Below, piece after piece: positions 43,161-52,418 of a stretch of 64,000 bases of DNA. The stretch's first letter is position 1. Each line of letters opens with the position of its first letter. Position numbers and translations under genes: made by a program. The notes beneath the pieces were generated by a model that worked only from the letters and a program-made list of their open reading frames with translations, was not told where the DNA came from and did not search any database. Where the stretch lies: assembly GCA_019116455.1 (NCBI GenBank), contig DXBR01000042.1:7541-71540 (forward strand), in the 5' to 3' direction. Source of the DNA: Anaerobutyricum stercoris. Lineage in GTDB: Bacteria > Bacillota > Clostridia > Lachnospirales > Lachnospiraceae.

Positions 43161-44264
43161 ATGAACGCAGAACATTTTACCATCGGTTTCATCGGGCTCG
43201 GACTCATCGGAGGCTCCATCGCAAAGACAATCCGCCGGGTGCACCCGGACACCGTCATTTACGGATTCGATACAGACCGTGAAGCAGGCGAGCTTGCCTG
43301 TCAGGAAGGCGTGCTCAACCAGCTCTTTGACGCAGTGGATTCCCGTTTTTCCTCCTGCGATATTCTTTTTCTGTGCGCGCCGGTCTCCGTCAATATCGCT
43401 TACCTCAGAGAACTCAAGGATATTGTGGCTCCACAGTGTCTGATTACCGATGTTGGCAGTGTCAAAACACCGATTCAGGAGGCGGTGGACGCTCTGGGAC
43501 TCTCCCCGCAGTTTATCGGCGGACATCCCATGGTCGGCTCGGAGAAGACCGGCTATGAGAATGCGGGCGATCATCTTATCGAGAACGCCTATTATTTTCT
43601 GACGCCCAGCGACCGCACCATGTTTTATCTGACCGCCACCTTCTCTTCATTCATTCAGGGGCTGGGAGCACTGGCTGTCACTCTAAAACCGGAGCAGCAT
43701 GACTATATCACAGCCTCCATCAGCCATATCCCCCACATTATAGCCGCGGAGCTTGTTCATCTGGTCCGCCGCGCTGACACGGACAACGGAATGCTTCGCC
43801 AGCTAGCCGCCGGGGGCTTCAAAGACATCACCCGCATCGCCTCCTCCTCACCGGTTATGTGGGAGCAGATCTGCCTGAATAATTCCGGCAACATCCGATC
43901 TCTTCTCACCGATATGGTCCGTGACCTGCAGCAGGTGATCGGTGAGCTTGACGAAGGGAACGGCGGTTTTGTCAATGAATATTTCCGGACAGCCAGCGAA
44001 TATCGGAACTCTGTTCCGGACCATTCCATTGGTCTGTTCGAAAAAGTCCACAAATTGTATGTATATATTCCGGACGAACCGGGAACACTGGCCTCCGTCG
44101 CTTCCCAGCTTGCCTTCAATAATATCAACATAAAAAATATCGGTATCGTCCATAACCGGGAATTTGAAGAAGGCGTTCTGGAAATTATTTTATATGATGA
44201 TGAATCCTGTACCAAAGCAGCACGGGTATTGGAAGAACGAAACTACATCGTACATGTCCGGTAA
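43161..44264 (+). CDS. tyrA: Prephenate dehydrogenase
   Basis: The 367-residue NAD-dependent enzyme makes 4-hydroxyphenylpyruvate for tyrosine. It begins FTIGFIGLGLIGGSIAKTIR, has TDVGSVKTPIQEAV and GGHPMVGSEKTG, and ends in an ACT domain (VYIPDEPGTLASVASQLAF) that likely gives tyrosine feedback. TTGGAGG precedes the ATG. aroA follows after 15 bases, forming a two-gene aromatic operon. Confidence 0.95.
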   Translation: MNAEHFTIGFIGLGLIGGSIAKTIRRVHPDTVIYGFDTDREAGELACQEGVLNQLFDAVDSRFSSCDILFLCAPVSVNIAYLRELKDIVAPQCLITDVGSVKTPIQEAVDALGLSPQFIGGHPMVGSEKTGYENAGDHLIENAYYFLTPSDRTMFYLTATFSSFIQGLGALAVTLKPEQHDYITASISHIPHIIAAELVHLVRRADTDNGMLRQLAAGGFKDITRIASSSPVMWEQICLNNSGNIRSLLTDMVRDLQQVIGELDEGNGGFVNEYFRTASEYRNSVPDHSIGLFEKVHKLYVYIPDEPGTLASVASQLAFNNINIKNIGIVHNREFEEGVLEIILYDDESCTKAARVLEERNYIVHVR

Positions 44265-44279
44265 CAGAAAGGAGAACTC

Positions 44280-45578
44280 ATGAAAACACTGACCAGAAAA
44301 ACCGGTCTGCGGGGAACCCTCACTGTACCGGGCGACAAATCCATCAGCCACCGGGCTGTTATGTTCGGCGCGCTGGCCGAGGGAACCACCACCATCCACG
44401 GCTTTTTGAAGGGCGCGGACTGCCTTTCCACCATCGGATGTTTCCGTGCCATGGGCATTGATATAGAAGAAAAAGACGACACGATCTACGTGCACGGGAA
44501 AGGACTTCACGGGCTAAATGCCCCGTCAAAGACTCTTGACGTGGGCAACAGCGGCACTACTACCAGGCTCATATCCGGTATCCTGGCGGGGCAGCCATTC
44601 TCTTCAGAGCTGAGCGGCGACGCCTCCTTAAATTCCCGCCCCATGAAGAGGGTCATCACACCTCTTACCATGATGCATGCGGACATTAAGAGTAAAAACG
44701 GAGACGGCTGCGCGCCGCTCATTATTCACGGTAAACCTCTGACCGCCATCCATTATGATTCTCCGGTGGCCTCCGCTCAGGTAAAGTCCTGCGTACTCCT
44801 GGCGGGCCTGTACGCAGACGGCGACACCAGCGTCACGGAACCGTCCCTCTCCAGAGACCACACCGAACGGATGCTCCGCTCTTTCGGCGCTGATATCCGC
44901 ACAGAAGGGACTACCTGCACCATCACACCGCCAAAATCGCTGCACGCCCAGCATATCGAAGTGCCGGGTGACATTTCCTCCGCTGCGTTTTTCATTGTGG
45001 CGGCGCTGATCACACCGGATTCTGATGTGCTGATTCAGAACGTGGGCATCAATCCGACCCGGGCAGGCATCCTCGAAGTATGCCGGAACATGGAAGCTGA
45101 TATCACCCTGGAAAATGTACGGGAAGCCGGCGGGGAACCGGTGGCTGACCTCCGTGTGCGCACCTCCCGGCTCAAAGGAACTGTCATTGAGGGCGACATT
45201 ATTCCGGCTCTCATCGACGAGCTTCCGGTCATCGCCCTCATGGCCTGCTTTGCCGAGGGCAAAACTATCATCCGCGACGCCCACGAACTTCGCGTCAAGG
45301 AAAGCGACCGCATCGCTATCGTCAGCGAGAATCTGACGGCCATGGGCGCGGACGTGATCCCGACGGATGACGGATTTATTATTAATAGTAAGGCGGACAG
45401 CGAAACGGGTCTCCACGGCGCTTCCATCCAGTGCGCCATGGACCACCGGATTGCCATGACGTTTGCCATCGCGGGCGTCAACGCCGACGGCGAGACCATC
45501 ATCACCGACAGCGACTGTGTGGATGTTTCTTACCCTGACTTTTTCCGTCAGCTTGATAGCCTCTGCGGACAGCAGTGA
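44280..45578 (+). CDS. aroA: 3-phosphoshikimate 1-carboxyvinyltransferase (EPSP synthase)
   Basis: The 432-residue enzyme adds the enolpyruvyl group from PEP to shikimate 3-phosphate. The start has VPGDKSISHRAVMFGALAEG, then LDVGNSGTTTRLISGILAGQ and the end region AHELRVKESDRIA. Length is typical. It sits 15 bases after tyrA and is followed by a strong terminator. Confidence 0.96.
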   Translation: MKTLTRKTGLRGTLTVPGDKSISHRAVMFGALAEGTTTIHGFLKGADCLSTIGCFRAMGIDIEEKDDTIYVHGKGLHGLNAPSKTLDVGNSGTTTRLISGILAGQPFSSELSGDASLNSRPMKRVITPLTMMHADIKSKNGDGCAPLIIHGKPLTAIHYDSPVASAQVKSCVLLAGLYADGDTSVTEPSLSRDHTERMLRSFGADIRTEGTTCTITPPKSLHAQHIEVPGDISSAAFFIVAALITPDSDVLIQNVGINPTRAGILEVCRNMEADITLENVREAGGEPVADLRVRTSRLKGTVIEGDIIPALIDELPVIALMACFAEGKTIIRDAHELRVKESDRIAIVSENLTAMGADVIPTDDGFIINSKADSETGLHGASIQCAMDHRIAMTFAIAGVNADGETIITDSDCVDVSYPDFFRQLDSLCGQQ

Positions 45579-45608
45579 TAACCGCCCGTCCGGACGCCGA
45601 ATGTGAAA

Positions 45609-45658
45609 AAAGGGGGGGCTGTGAAAAAACAAAAATATGTTTTTTCACAGCCCCCTTT
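45609..45658. terminator. Bidirectional terminator between aroA and the DUF2284 gene
   Basis: AAAGGGGGGGCTGTGAAAAAAC pairs with GTTTTTTCACAGCCCCCTTT. It separates two converging operons. Confidence 0.95.
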
Positions 45659-45676
45659 CGTCTTCAGCCGGTCTTA

Positions 45677-46345
45677 TCACGGCAGCAGCAGGCCGCCCAC
45701 CAGCATAAAATATTCCGGAAGCTTTCCTTCCTCGATCCACTGGAGTTCCTGATGCAGGTATCTGGTCACCGTGAGTCCCACATTGCCTCCCAGCGACTCG
45801 ATGGAGTAGCGCATCTGCTCCGGATACCGGCAGGGTGCGCCGTCCTTTCTGGCGCAGCCGCCCTCCCCGGTCTTTCCATCGCAGCCGCCTTCACCGTTCT
45901 CTCCGATGCAGAGGCGGCAGAAGCCGCCGCTTAAGGATACGCTGCCCGGATAGTCTTTCTCCAGAGCGAAAAGCTCCTGATTGAGTTCTTCCTTTTTGGG
46001 ATAGAGAATTCTTTCAAAAATCTCTTCCCTCTCCTCTTCGGTATAAGTTCCGGGCAGAAGCTCTTCGGGAAGGTAAATCTTCACGCCGACAATACGGAAA
46101 GTACTGTATTTCTTCCAGTAATCTTCGGGGTCAAAATCATAAGGCGGGCAGGACCAGACATTCCCATAATTCCGACATTCTTTGCAGTACCTGAGAAATT
46201 CCTCCACATCCACGCATTTTTCCATATACTCTTCCACGGAAACAGTATGTTCAAAATGTTCCGTCCGGATGGCGTACATTTCTTCCTGTGCCGTCGCTTC
46301 ACCGCTCCGGCTGTCTTCTGCCGCATTATAGTGATATCCGTTCAT
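45677..46345 (-). CDS. DUF2284 predicted metal-binding protein
   Basis: The 222-residue protein has CKECRNYGNVWSCPPYDFDP (C-x2-C plus SCPP), and a second Cys block FCRLCIGENGEGGC plus PCRYPEQMRYSIESLGGNVG. These Cys groups suggest an iron-sulfur or other metal site. The second block holds an extra GEGGC copy, giving added Cys residues. It is the last gene of the purO-purH run. The function is unknown. Confidence 0.8.
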   Translation of the reverse strand: MNGYHYNAAEDSRSGEATAQEEMYAIRTEHFEHTVSVEEYMEKCVDVEEFLRYCKECRNYGNVWSCPPYDFDPEDYWKKYSTFRIVGVKIYLPEELLPGTYTEEEREEIFERILYPKKEELNQELFALEKDYPGSVSLSGGFCRLCIGENGEGGCDGKTGEGGCARKDGAPCRYPEQMRYSIESLGGNVGLTVTRYLHQELQWIEEGKLPEYFMLVGGLLLP

Positions 46346-46371
46346 GTTTTCCGCCCTCCCCGGTCTCGCTT

Positions 46372-47547
46372 TTAGTGATGGAACAGACGAATGCCTGTAA
46401 ATGCCATCACCATATTGTATTTATCGCAGGTGTCAATGACATTGTCGTCACGAATGGAGCCGCCCGGCTGCGCCACGTAAGCTACGCCGCTCTTGTGCGC
46501 TCTCTCAATGTTGTCGCCAAACGGGAAGAAGGCGTCGGAACCCAGAGCTACGCCGCTTAATTTGTCAAGCCACTCTCTCTTGGCCTCTCTGGTGAACACT
46601 TCCGGTTTTACCTTGAAGATATTCTCCCATGCGCCGTCGGCCAGGACATCCATATATTCGTCGCCCATGTAAATATCAATGGCGTTATCCCTGTCAGCAC
46701 GGCGGATCTCATCTTTGAACTGAAGACCCATAACCTGCGGCGACTGACGCAGCCACCAGTTATCTGCTTTCTGTCCTGCCAGACGGGTACAGTGGATTCT
46801 GGACTGCTGTCCGGCTCCGATACCGATGGCCTGTCCGTCTTTTACGTAGCAGACAGAGTTGGACTGGGTATATTTTAAAGTGATCATGGAAATGGCAAGA
46901 TCGATCTTTGCCTGTTCCGTCAGCTCTTTGTTCTTTGTCACGATATTGGAGAAGAAGTCTTTGTCAATGTTCAGCTCATTTCTTCCCTGCTCAAATGTGA
47001 TGCCGAATACCTGTTTCCGCTCAATCTCTTCCGGCACATAATCCGGATCAATCTGGATTACATTATAATTACCCTTCTTTTTGGACTTGAGAATCTCCAG
47101 AGCCTCCGGCTCATAGCCCGGTGCGATGATTCCGTCGGAAACCTCACGTTTGATCATGTTGGCTGTCGGCACGTCGCAGACGTCGGAAAGGGCGATAAAA
47201 TCACCGTAGGAGGACATACGGTCCGCGCCCCTTGCTCTTGCGTAGGCACATGCCAGCGGAGACAGTTCTCCCAGATCATCCACCCAGTAAATCTTTGCCA
47301 GCGTATCGGAAAGAGGCAGACCCACAGCCGCTCCCGCAGGGGATACATGTTTAAAGGAGGTGGCTGCCGGAAGTCCGGTGGCTTTCTTTAATTCCTTTAC
47401 CAGCTGCCAGCCGTTAAAAGCATCCAGAAAGTTAATATATCCCGGCTTTCCGTTTAATACCTCGATCGGAAGCTCTCCATTTTCCATGTAGATTCGGGAA
47501 GGCTTCTGATTCGGATTACAGCCATATTTTAATTCCAGTTCTTTCAT
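46372..47547 (-). CDS. purH: Monofunctional AICAR formyltransferase (PurH C-domain only)
   Basis: The 391-residue protein matches only the transformylase half of PurH. It has ELKYGCNPNQKPSRIY, SFKHVSPAGAAVG, YTQSNSVCYVKDGQAIGIGAGQQSRIHCTRLAG and GSDAFFPFGDNIERAHKSGV. It formylates AICAR using 10-formyl-THF. The IMP cyclohydrolase half of standard PurH is missing. The gene upstream supplies it. Length and ends look complete. Confidence 0.94.
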   Translation of the reverse strand: MKELELKYGCNPNQKPSRIYMENGELPIEVLNGKPGYINFLDAFNGWQLVKELKKATGLPAATSFKHVSPAGAAVGLPLSDTLAKIYWVDDLGELSPLACAYARARGADRMSSYGDFIALSDVCDVPTANMIKREVSDGIIAPGYEPEALEILKSKKKGNYNVIQIDPDYVPEEIERKQVFGITFEQGRNELNIDKDFFSNIVTKNKELTEQAKIDLAISMITLKYTQSNSVCYVKDGQAIGIGAGQQSRIHCTRLAGQKADNWWLRQSPQVMGLQFKDEIRRADRDNAIDIYMGDEYMDVLADGAWENIFKVKPEVFTREAKREWLDKLSGVALGSDAFFPFGDNIERAHKSGVAYVAQPGGSIRDDNVIDTCDKYNMVMAFTGIRLFHH

Positions 47548-47587
47548 GTTTTCTCAATCCTTTCTGTCGTGAATACATTTATTATTC

Positions 47588-47639
47588 TGTACATTTTCTT
47601 ATATGGTGTACATTTTCTATGATCGCAGCGCCTGGCGCT
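47588..47639. repeat. Direct repeats and palindrome between purO and purH
   Basis: TGTACATTTTCT occurs at 47588-47599 and 47607-47618. The palindrome CAGCGCC-T-GGCGCTG follows near 47625-47640. This 106-base gap in an otherwise one-direction operon holds no gene, and may carry a regulatory or RNA-processing site. Confidence 0.6.
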
Positions 47640-47653
47640 GTGCATTGCCCATA

Positions 47654-48367
47654 TTATTTATTCTTATTGATGATCTTGGATTTATAAACGCCGGTCTCAA
47701 TGTCGATATAGCGGACAAACAGAGAAACCTTATTCTCCTCGTTAAGACTCTCCCAGAGAAGATCCGCAAAAGCATCCATATCATCCGGAATATCTAAAAG
47801 CTTCGGCTCTCCTTCAAAGCTTGGCAGAGGATTCCCGTCGTGCAGGTAGGTAGAAATAAAATGTCCCTCGCCAGCCGGGCAGTTATTATAAGCAAAAGTG
47901 AACCGGTTGCAGCTGTCCGGACTTCCGTTATTGCTTTTTAAAATGGACATGGCATAATTGTATTGTCCATTCTCAATATGCATCACTGCGGAAATACGAG
48001 GGGTATAGTTCGGCGCATCCGGCTCAAACTCCCGCGTGCGCAGCGCCTGCTCAAAGGTCATCTGCTTGTCCATACACTCATAGATCGTGTCTGTCTGGTC
48101 GCCGTTTGTCACAATAGTCTTATTGCCAAGTACGCGAACCGGAGCATAGATGATCAGGCTCGGATCCTCCAGCTTCGACTCATCAAAGGCCTGGGTGCGG
48201 ATTCCCTCTCCGTCCTCCACAAAAACACGGTTGCGGCTGTTGGAGCTTCTTCCCATAATAAAATATGCCGTCACTGCTTTTGTTCCGTCTGCAGAGCGGC
48301 CGACAATAATTCCTCTTCCCGGATAAGAGTTCTCTTTCAGTTCCTTTGCGATAGAAATCTTTTCCAT
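47654..48367 (-). CDS. purO: IMP cyclohydrolase, PurO-like
   Basis: The 237-residue protein resembles the PurO family first known from archaea. It has YPGRGIIVGRSADGTKAVTAYFIMGRSSNSRNRVF, GNKTIVTNGDQTDTIYE and HDGNPLPSFEGEPKLL. It would close the purine ring from FAICAR to IMP. With the downstream transformylase it replaces bifunctional PurH. AGGAGG precedes ATG 48367. It heads the operon, under its own promoter. Confidence 0.88.
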   Translation of the reverse strand: MEKISIAKELKENSYPGRGIIVGRSADGTKAVTAYFIMGRSSNSRNRVFVEDGEGIRTQAFDESKLEDPSLIIYAPVRVLGNKTIVTNGDQTDTIYECMDKQMTFEQALRTREFEPDAPNYTPRISAVMHIENGQYNYAMSILKSNNGSPDSCNRFTFAYNNCPAGEGHFISTYLHDGNPLPSFEGEPKLLDIPDDMDAFADLLWESLNEENKVSLFVRYIDIETGVYKSKIINKNK

Positions 48368-48421
48368 TGGAATCCTCCTTTTCCTCATAAACAATCATTA
48401 ACAATTTTCCTGTATCTACAA

Positions 48422-48451
48422 AGTATACAATAAGATATCCCTAAATGTAAA
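48422..48451 (-). promoter_or_regulatory. Promoter of the purO operon
   Basis: On the minus strand TTTACA (48451-48446), an 18-base spacer and TATACT (48427-48422) lie about 55 bases before the purO start. Confidence 0.65.
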
Positions 48452-48626
48452 CAGTTTCTTTTGCGAACTGGCGGTCAGACCGTAAAATACGCTCCATTTC
48501 TTATGCAAATCAACAGTCGTCCAAAAATGTAATCCCGGCCGCACTTTTTCTCCGGGAACTCTTTCATAATCCGGGAGAATTGTGGTAAAATATGATATAT
48601 CTGAAAAAAGGAGAAAGGGACGCCCT

Positions 48627-49835
48627 ATGAAAAAAATATTCTATCTCATCTGCTGTGTACTTACCATTTTTTTCTGCCTGACAGGCTGCAGCAGCAAAAA
48701 GCCTGCCATCACCGATACTTCCGGGCTTGCCGGAGCCTGGTACGGCTGCGGCAATGCCCTTGGCAAAGACAGCAGCTTCCGCGCTGATAACCTCTGTCTT
48801 TCCATCGACAATCAGGGCGGTTTTGTTCTGACGGACACCGAACAGAGCGCCGACCTGTTCCATGGCACCGTTTCCATTGACTCAAAGAGCAATATCTCCA
48901 TCACCGCGGATCCCGCCTACGATAACAGACTTCCAAAAGGCTGGGAAGAGCTCGGCAGCTCCGGTAATATCGCCTACCGGGCTCCTGACACAGAGCACCT
49001 GCTCCTGACCTACGGGGATATCAGCTATTATTTTGTAAAAGAAGGTACATCCATACAGGAAAAGGCCGCTACGTCCGTAAGTCCGCTTCTTGATATTGCG
49101 GAAACAGATATCTGGTACAGCAGTCCGGACACGCCGGAGAGTACATCGGTCTATGAGCTGGCTCTCTACGATAAATACGCGGAGCTTTATTACATTGACA
49201 CAGAAAGCGGCGAACAGGGAACTCTGCTCACCAATTTTCTCTACAGCGGAAACGAGGGAGACACTTTCTCCTTTTACACATACCGTGATGATACCGCCCA
49301 ACTGCCGGAGATCTTTGACGGACTGCCGGAAGGCATCTCCGAGATCGAAGTACGACTCTCTGTCTCCAATGAAGTTCTCTCCATGGAATATGACGGGAAG
49401 TCTCTTTCTTTTTACAATAACGTGATTTATGGTCTAAACACTTCCAGTACTGCCTATTTTCTGAACAACACATGCTTTTACTGGACTTTTGACCAGACAA
49501 GGCACTTCTGTTACTTTGCCACCGATGATGCGGACGGTTCTCTCTGTCTCTACATCTCGGACGGAGCAAGAAACGATACCCAGGCAAATACCATCTGCGG
49601 TCAGGTAACCGTCAACGAAGCAGAAAAAAGTATCCTGTTTACATTTGACCGAAAAAAAAGCAGAGTTTCCGCCGATAAAGATTCCTCCCTCTTCCAGACC
49701 TTCAGGACTCTGGACGAGGAAAACGGAAATGTACTGCGGATTCCGTTTACTTTAAAAGATACGAAATTAAAATTGAAAACAAAAAAATATTTCGGCAGAA
49801 ATTATACATTTGCTCTGGAGGATTATTCTTCCTGA
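48627..49835 (+). CDS. Lipoprotein of unknown function
   Basis: The 402-residue protein begins with a lipoprotein signal MKKIFYLICCVLTIFFCLTGC, followed by SSKKPAITDTSGLAGAWYGCGN. The rest is beta-rich and acidic with no recognised enzyme motif. A repeated pattern of short strands with Tyr/Trp ends is seen. It is anchored outside the membrane. AAAGGG precedes ATG 48627. An in-frame start at 48582 would spoil the signal peptide. Confidence 0.8.
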   Translation: MKKIFYLICCVLTIFFCLTGCSSKKPAITDTSGLAGAWYGCGNALGKDSSFRADNLCLSIDNQGGFVLTDTEQSADLFHGTVSIDSKSNISITADPAYDNRLPKGWEELGSSGNIAYRAPDTEHLLLTYGDISYYFVKEGTSIQEKAATSVSPLLDIAETDIWYSSPDTPESTSVYELALYDKYAELYYIDTESGEQGTLLTNFLYSGNEGDTFSFYTYRDDTAQLPEIFDGLPEGISEIEVRLSVSNEVLSMEYDGKSLSFYNNVIYGLNTSSTAYFLNNTCFYWTFDQTRHFCYFATDDADGSLCLYISDGARNDTQANTICGQVTVNEAEKSILFTFDRKKSRVSADKDSSLFQTFRTLDEENGNVLRIPFTLKDTKLKLKTKKYFGRNYTFALEDYSS

Positions 49836-49870
49836 CGCATGATATCCACAGAGAAAAGAGGAAAACATTT

Positions 49871-50326
49871 ATGTCAAAACGAAGTGAAACCGCAAAAGAA
49901 CTTTTTCTGGAAGGCTACAACTGTTCCCAGTCCGTGGCAGCCGCCTATGCGGACGCCTTCGGCATCGACCGGGAAATCATGCTGCGGATGTCCGCTTCTT
50001 TTGGGGCGGGCATCGGGCGCATGCGCAAGACCTGCGGCGCAGTCTGCGGCATGTTCATCATCGCCGGTCTGAAGACCGGAGCCACTGTCGGGGCAGATCA
50101 GGAAGGTAAGAGAAAAAATTATGAGATTGTCCGCGCCATGGCAGACGCTTTTCGGGAAAGGAATCAGTCCATCACCTGCATGACCCTGCTGGGTCTTCGA
50201 AAGGCGGAGAAATCTGCCCGGCCGTCAGATCGGACGCCGGACTATTACAAGTCCCGCCCCTGCCTGAAAATGATCCTCGACGCCTGCGATATTGTGGAGG
50301 AGTTTTTTCCGGATCTGGCCAGGTAA
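49871..50326 (+). CDS. C_GCAxxG_C_C family protein
   Basis: The 151-residue protein has GYNCSQSVAAAYADAF, FGAGIGRMRKTCGAVCGMFIIAG and ITCMTLLG plus PCLKMI, the conserved Cys pattern of the family. It is thought to be redox-active or to bind a metal cofactor. It contains no membrane segment. It lies 35 bases after the lipoprotein gene and 50 before the CYTH gene. Confidence 0.9.
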   Translation: MSKRSETAKELFLEGYNCSQSVAAAYADAFGIDREIMLRMSASFGAGIGRMRKTCGAVCGMFIIAGLKTGATVGADQEGKRKNYEIVRAMADAFRERNQSITCMTLLGLRKAEKSARPSDRTPDYYKSRPCLKMILDACDIVEEFFPDLAR

Positions 50327-50376
50327 GGCTTTCGCATTGCAGAAACTATCAACTATGATTGGAGAAACCATCAGCT

Positions 50377-50934
50377 ATGATTGAAGTAGAAGTTAAACTG
50401 CCCGTTTTCCGCCGGCCGGCCATCGAACAGGGTCTGCGCCGTCTCGGATTCATCCCCGGGCATCTGATCAAAGAATCGGATACATATTTTACCAGTGATT
50501 TTCATGATTTCATGGGAACGGACGAGGCGCTCCGCATCCGGGAAAGCGAGAACCTTTCCACCACCCACGCCGTCTCCTTTCTCACATACAAAGGGCCTAA
50601 GCTGGACTCTGTTTCCAACACCAGAAAAGAACTTGAGACAGAGGTGGCCGACGGCGGCGTCTGCCGGAATATCCTTCTGTCCCTGGGTTACCGGGAGCTT
50701 GCTCCCGTGCGGAAGCTCCGCCAGTATTATCACCTTGAAAACATCACCGCCTGCGTAGATCAGGTGGAAGGTCTCGGCTCCTTTCTGGAGCTTGAGATGC
50801 TCGTGGAACAGGAATCAGAGCGTCCGGACGCCCTGAAAAAAATCGAGGCTATCTTACATGACCTCGATTGCAGAATGGAAGATACCACCCGTTATTCTTA
50901 TCTTTTTATGCTTCAGAAGCAGCAGGAGAAATGA
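50377..50934 (+). CDS. CYTH-domain protein (class IV adenylate cyclase / triphosphatase-like)
   Basis: The 185-residue protein begins MIEVEVKLPV with the E-x-E-x-K motif of the CYTH superfamily, followed by DTYFTSDFHDFMGTDEALRIRESE and YKGPKLDS. C-terminal Glu residues (LELEMLVEQESE) complete the triphosphate tunnel. The enzyme could be a CyaB-type cyclase or an inorganic triphosphatase. ATG 50377 is chosen, but its ribosome binding site (GGAG, 12 bases away) is only fair. Its 3' end is six bases from the converging DMT gene. Confidence 0.85.
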   Translation: MIEVEVKLPVFRRPAIEQGLRRLGFIPGHLIKESDTYFTSDFHDFMGTDEALRIRESENLSTTHAVSFLTYKGPKLDSVSNTRKELETEVADGGVCRNILLSLGYRELAPVRKLRQYYHLENITACVDQVEGLGSFLELEMLVEQESERPDALKKIEAILHDLDCRMEDTTRYSYLFMLQKQQEK

Positions 50935-50940
50935 GTTTCT

Positions 50941-51879
50941 TTACATTTCCTGCGCTTCGGAACCGGAACGGTTCACAATATAGATGCCGATGCATACCAG
51001 GATCAACGAGGTCACTCCCCGCAAAGTAAATGCCTGCCCGTTTTCGTGGAGAAGCAGGGCTGACAAAATCACGCCGAATACCGGATTCATGAAACCGAAT
51101 ACCGTCACCCTTGAAACCGGATTATATTTTAAAAGCACCGCCCAGAGCGAGTAGGCCACAGCGGAAATCAGCGCCATATATAATAGAAGAGGTACGCATC
51201 CTGCCTCATAAAATGTAAGGCTGCCGCCCATGATTCTGCCTGCCAGCACCATCACCAGCCCACCGAAACAGAACTGCCAGCCGCTCAGCAGTAGCGGGTC
51301 GGAAATGGCCGAATATCTTTTAATAAAAACGGAGGACAGAGCGTAGGCCAGGGTCGACAGCAGGATAAAAAACTCGCCGTTCCACTGAAAGCTCATGTCC
51401 ATGCCGCCGCCGCTCAGATTAATCAATACCACGCCGGCAAACCCGATGACACAGCCGATCATCTTCTGCCGGGTCAGCGTTTCCTGATGAAAAATCAGGC
51501 TGGCAATCAGTATGGCGATAAATACATTGGCCGCCTCGATGATGGAAGACTTCACTCCCGTGGTGTGGGCCAGTCCGATGTAAAAGAACAAATACTGTAA
51601 AATGGTCTGGAACAGAGCCAGTTTCCCAATCATGGGAATATCCATTTTCTTCGGAATCAGCAGCCTTTTTTGTGAAATACTTCCAAAAATCAACGTCAGA
51701 ACACCGGCCAGGAAAAACCGCGTGCCGGCGAAGACAATCTGGGACGCCGTATCCGAAGCATCAATCCGAAACAGGTCATAGCCAATCTTCACACAGGGAA
51801 AGGCACTCCCCCAGAGCAGGCAGCACACCATGGCAAGGAGCCATACCACCGCCGTTTTCTGCATCATTTCTTTTTTCAT
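50941..51879 (-). CDS. DMT-superfamily transporter (EamA)
   Basis: The 312-residue protein has ten hydrophobic segments in two EamA repeats, as in drug/metabolite exporters (LLWGSAFPCVKIGYDLF at the start, ALSSVFIKRYSAISDPLLLSG in the middle). A GTGAG site precedes the ATG. The substrate cannot be predicted. It lies 45 bases after the small acidic gene. Confidence 0.88.
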   Translation of the reverse strand: MKKEMMQKTAVVWLLAMVCCLLWGSAFPCVKIGYDLFRIDASDTASQIVFAGTRFFLAGVLTLIFGSISQKRLLIPKKMDIPMIGKLALFQTILQYLFFYIGLAHTTGVKSSIIEAANVFIAILIASLIFHQETLTRQKMIGCVIGFAGVVLINLSGGGMDMSFQWNGEFFILLSTLAYALSSVFIKRYSAISDPLLLSGWQFCFGGLVMVLAGRIMGGSLTFYEAGCVPLLLYMALISAVAYSLWAVLLKYNPVSRVTVFGFMNPVFGVILSALLLHENGQAFTLRGVTSLILVCIGIYIVNRSGSEAQEM

Positions 51880-51924
51880 ACTATTCTCACTTCTTTCATT
51901 TTTCTTTATTTTGGCGTATTAGCC

Positions 51925-52227
51925 TCACAGAAGCCCCTGCATCCAGGCTTCCTCCTCCCGGAGCAGCTCATCAAGTTCCGTCTCCAGGCGGCACATCCAT
52001 TCCAGCAGAACAAAAGAGGCTGTCACCGTCTGATCACCGGTCGCGTTGCTCACGCCAGTGATCTCAATCCGCAACGCCTCCGTCTCATCCGCAGGGTGGT
52101 AGAGCTTCATCGTGTCTCCCGGCTGCACTTCTCTTCCGCTTATCAGACAGGGAATCTCTATCTCCTCCGTCACGTGCTCTTTTATTTTGTTAAAAACATC
52201 CGTCGCTATATCCAGATAATGTTCCAT
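51925..52227 (-). CDS. Small acidic protein of unknown function
   Basis: The 100-residue protein reads MEHYLDIATDVFNKIKEHVT at its start, with an acidic, helix-rich C-terminus (CRLETELDELLREEEAWMQG). No domain is recognised. No convincing ribosome binding site was seen, so the gene may be weakly expressed. It lies between the DMT transporter and the decayed toxin. Confidence 0.5.
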   Translation of the reverse strand: MEHYLDIATDVFNKIKEHVTEEIEIPCLISGREVQPGDTMKLYHPADETEALRIEITGVSNATGDQTVTASFVLLEWMCRLETELDELLREEEAWMQGLL

Positions 52228-52254
52228 TGTTTATACCCGTTCCTTTTTATCTTC

Positions 52255-52418
52255 TCACTTCATTTTGCTTTCATAATCCTGTAATTCATGAAAAATATTA
52301 TCTACAAACACAATGTCCTCAACAATTCGATACAGCATAAAATACCTGTGCGAGAGAAAATTTATCCTGCGATATCCCAGTTCTTTTAATTGAGCGTTAC
52401 TACTACCTTATATTCCAT
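52255..52418 (-). pseudogene. RelE/ParE-type toxin gene with an internal deletion
   Basis: A toxin start ATG at 52418 overlaps the antitoxin stop, as in intact relBE operons, and encodes MEYKVVVTLN before a stop. In a second frame, the downstream bases encode a toxin C-terminus, LKELGYRRINFLSHRYFMLY then YRIVEDIVFVDNIFHELQDY, ending at 52255. The two halves are out of frame, and the middle of the toxin is missing. This is a deletion-inactivated toxin. Confidence 0.8.
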
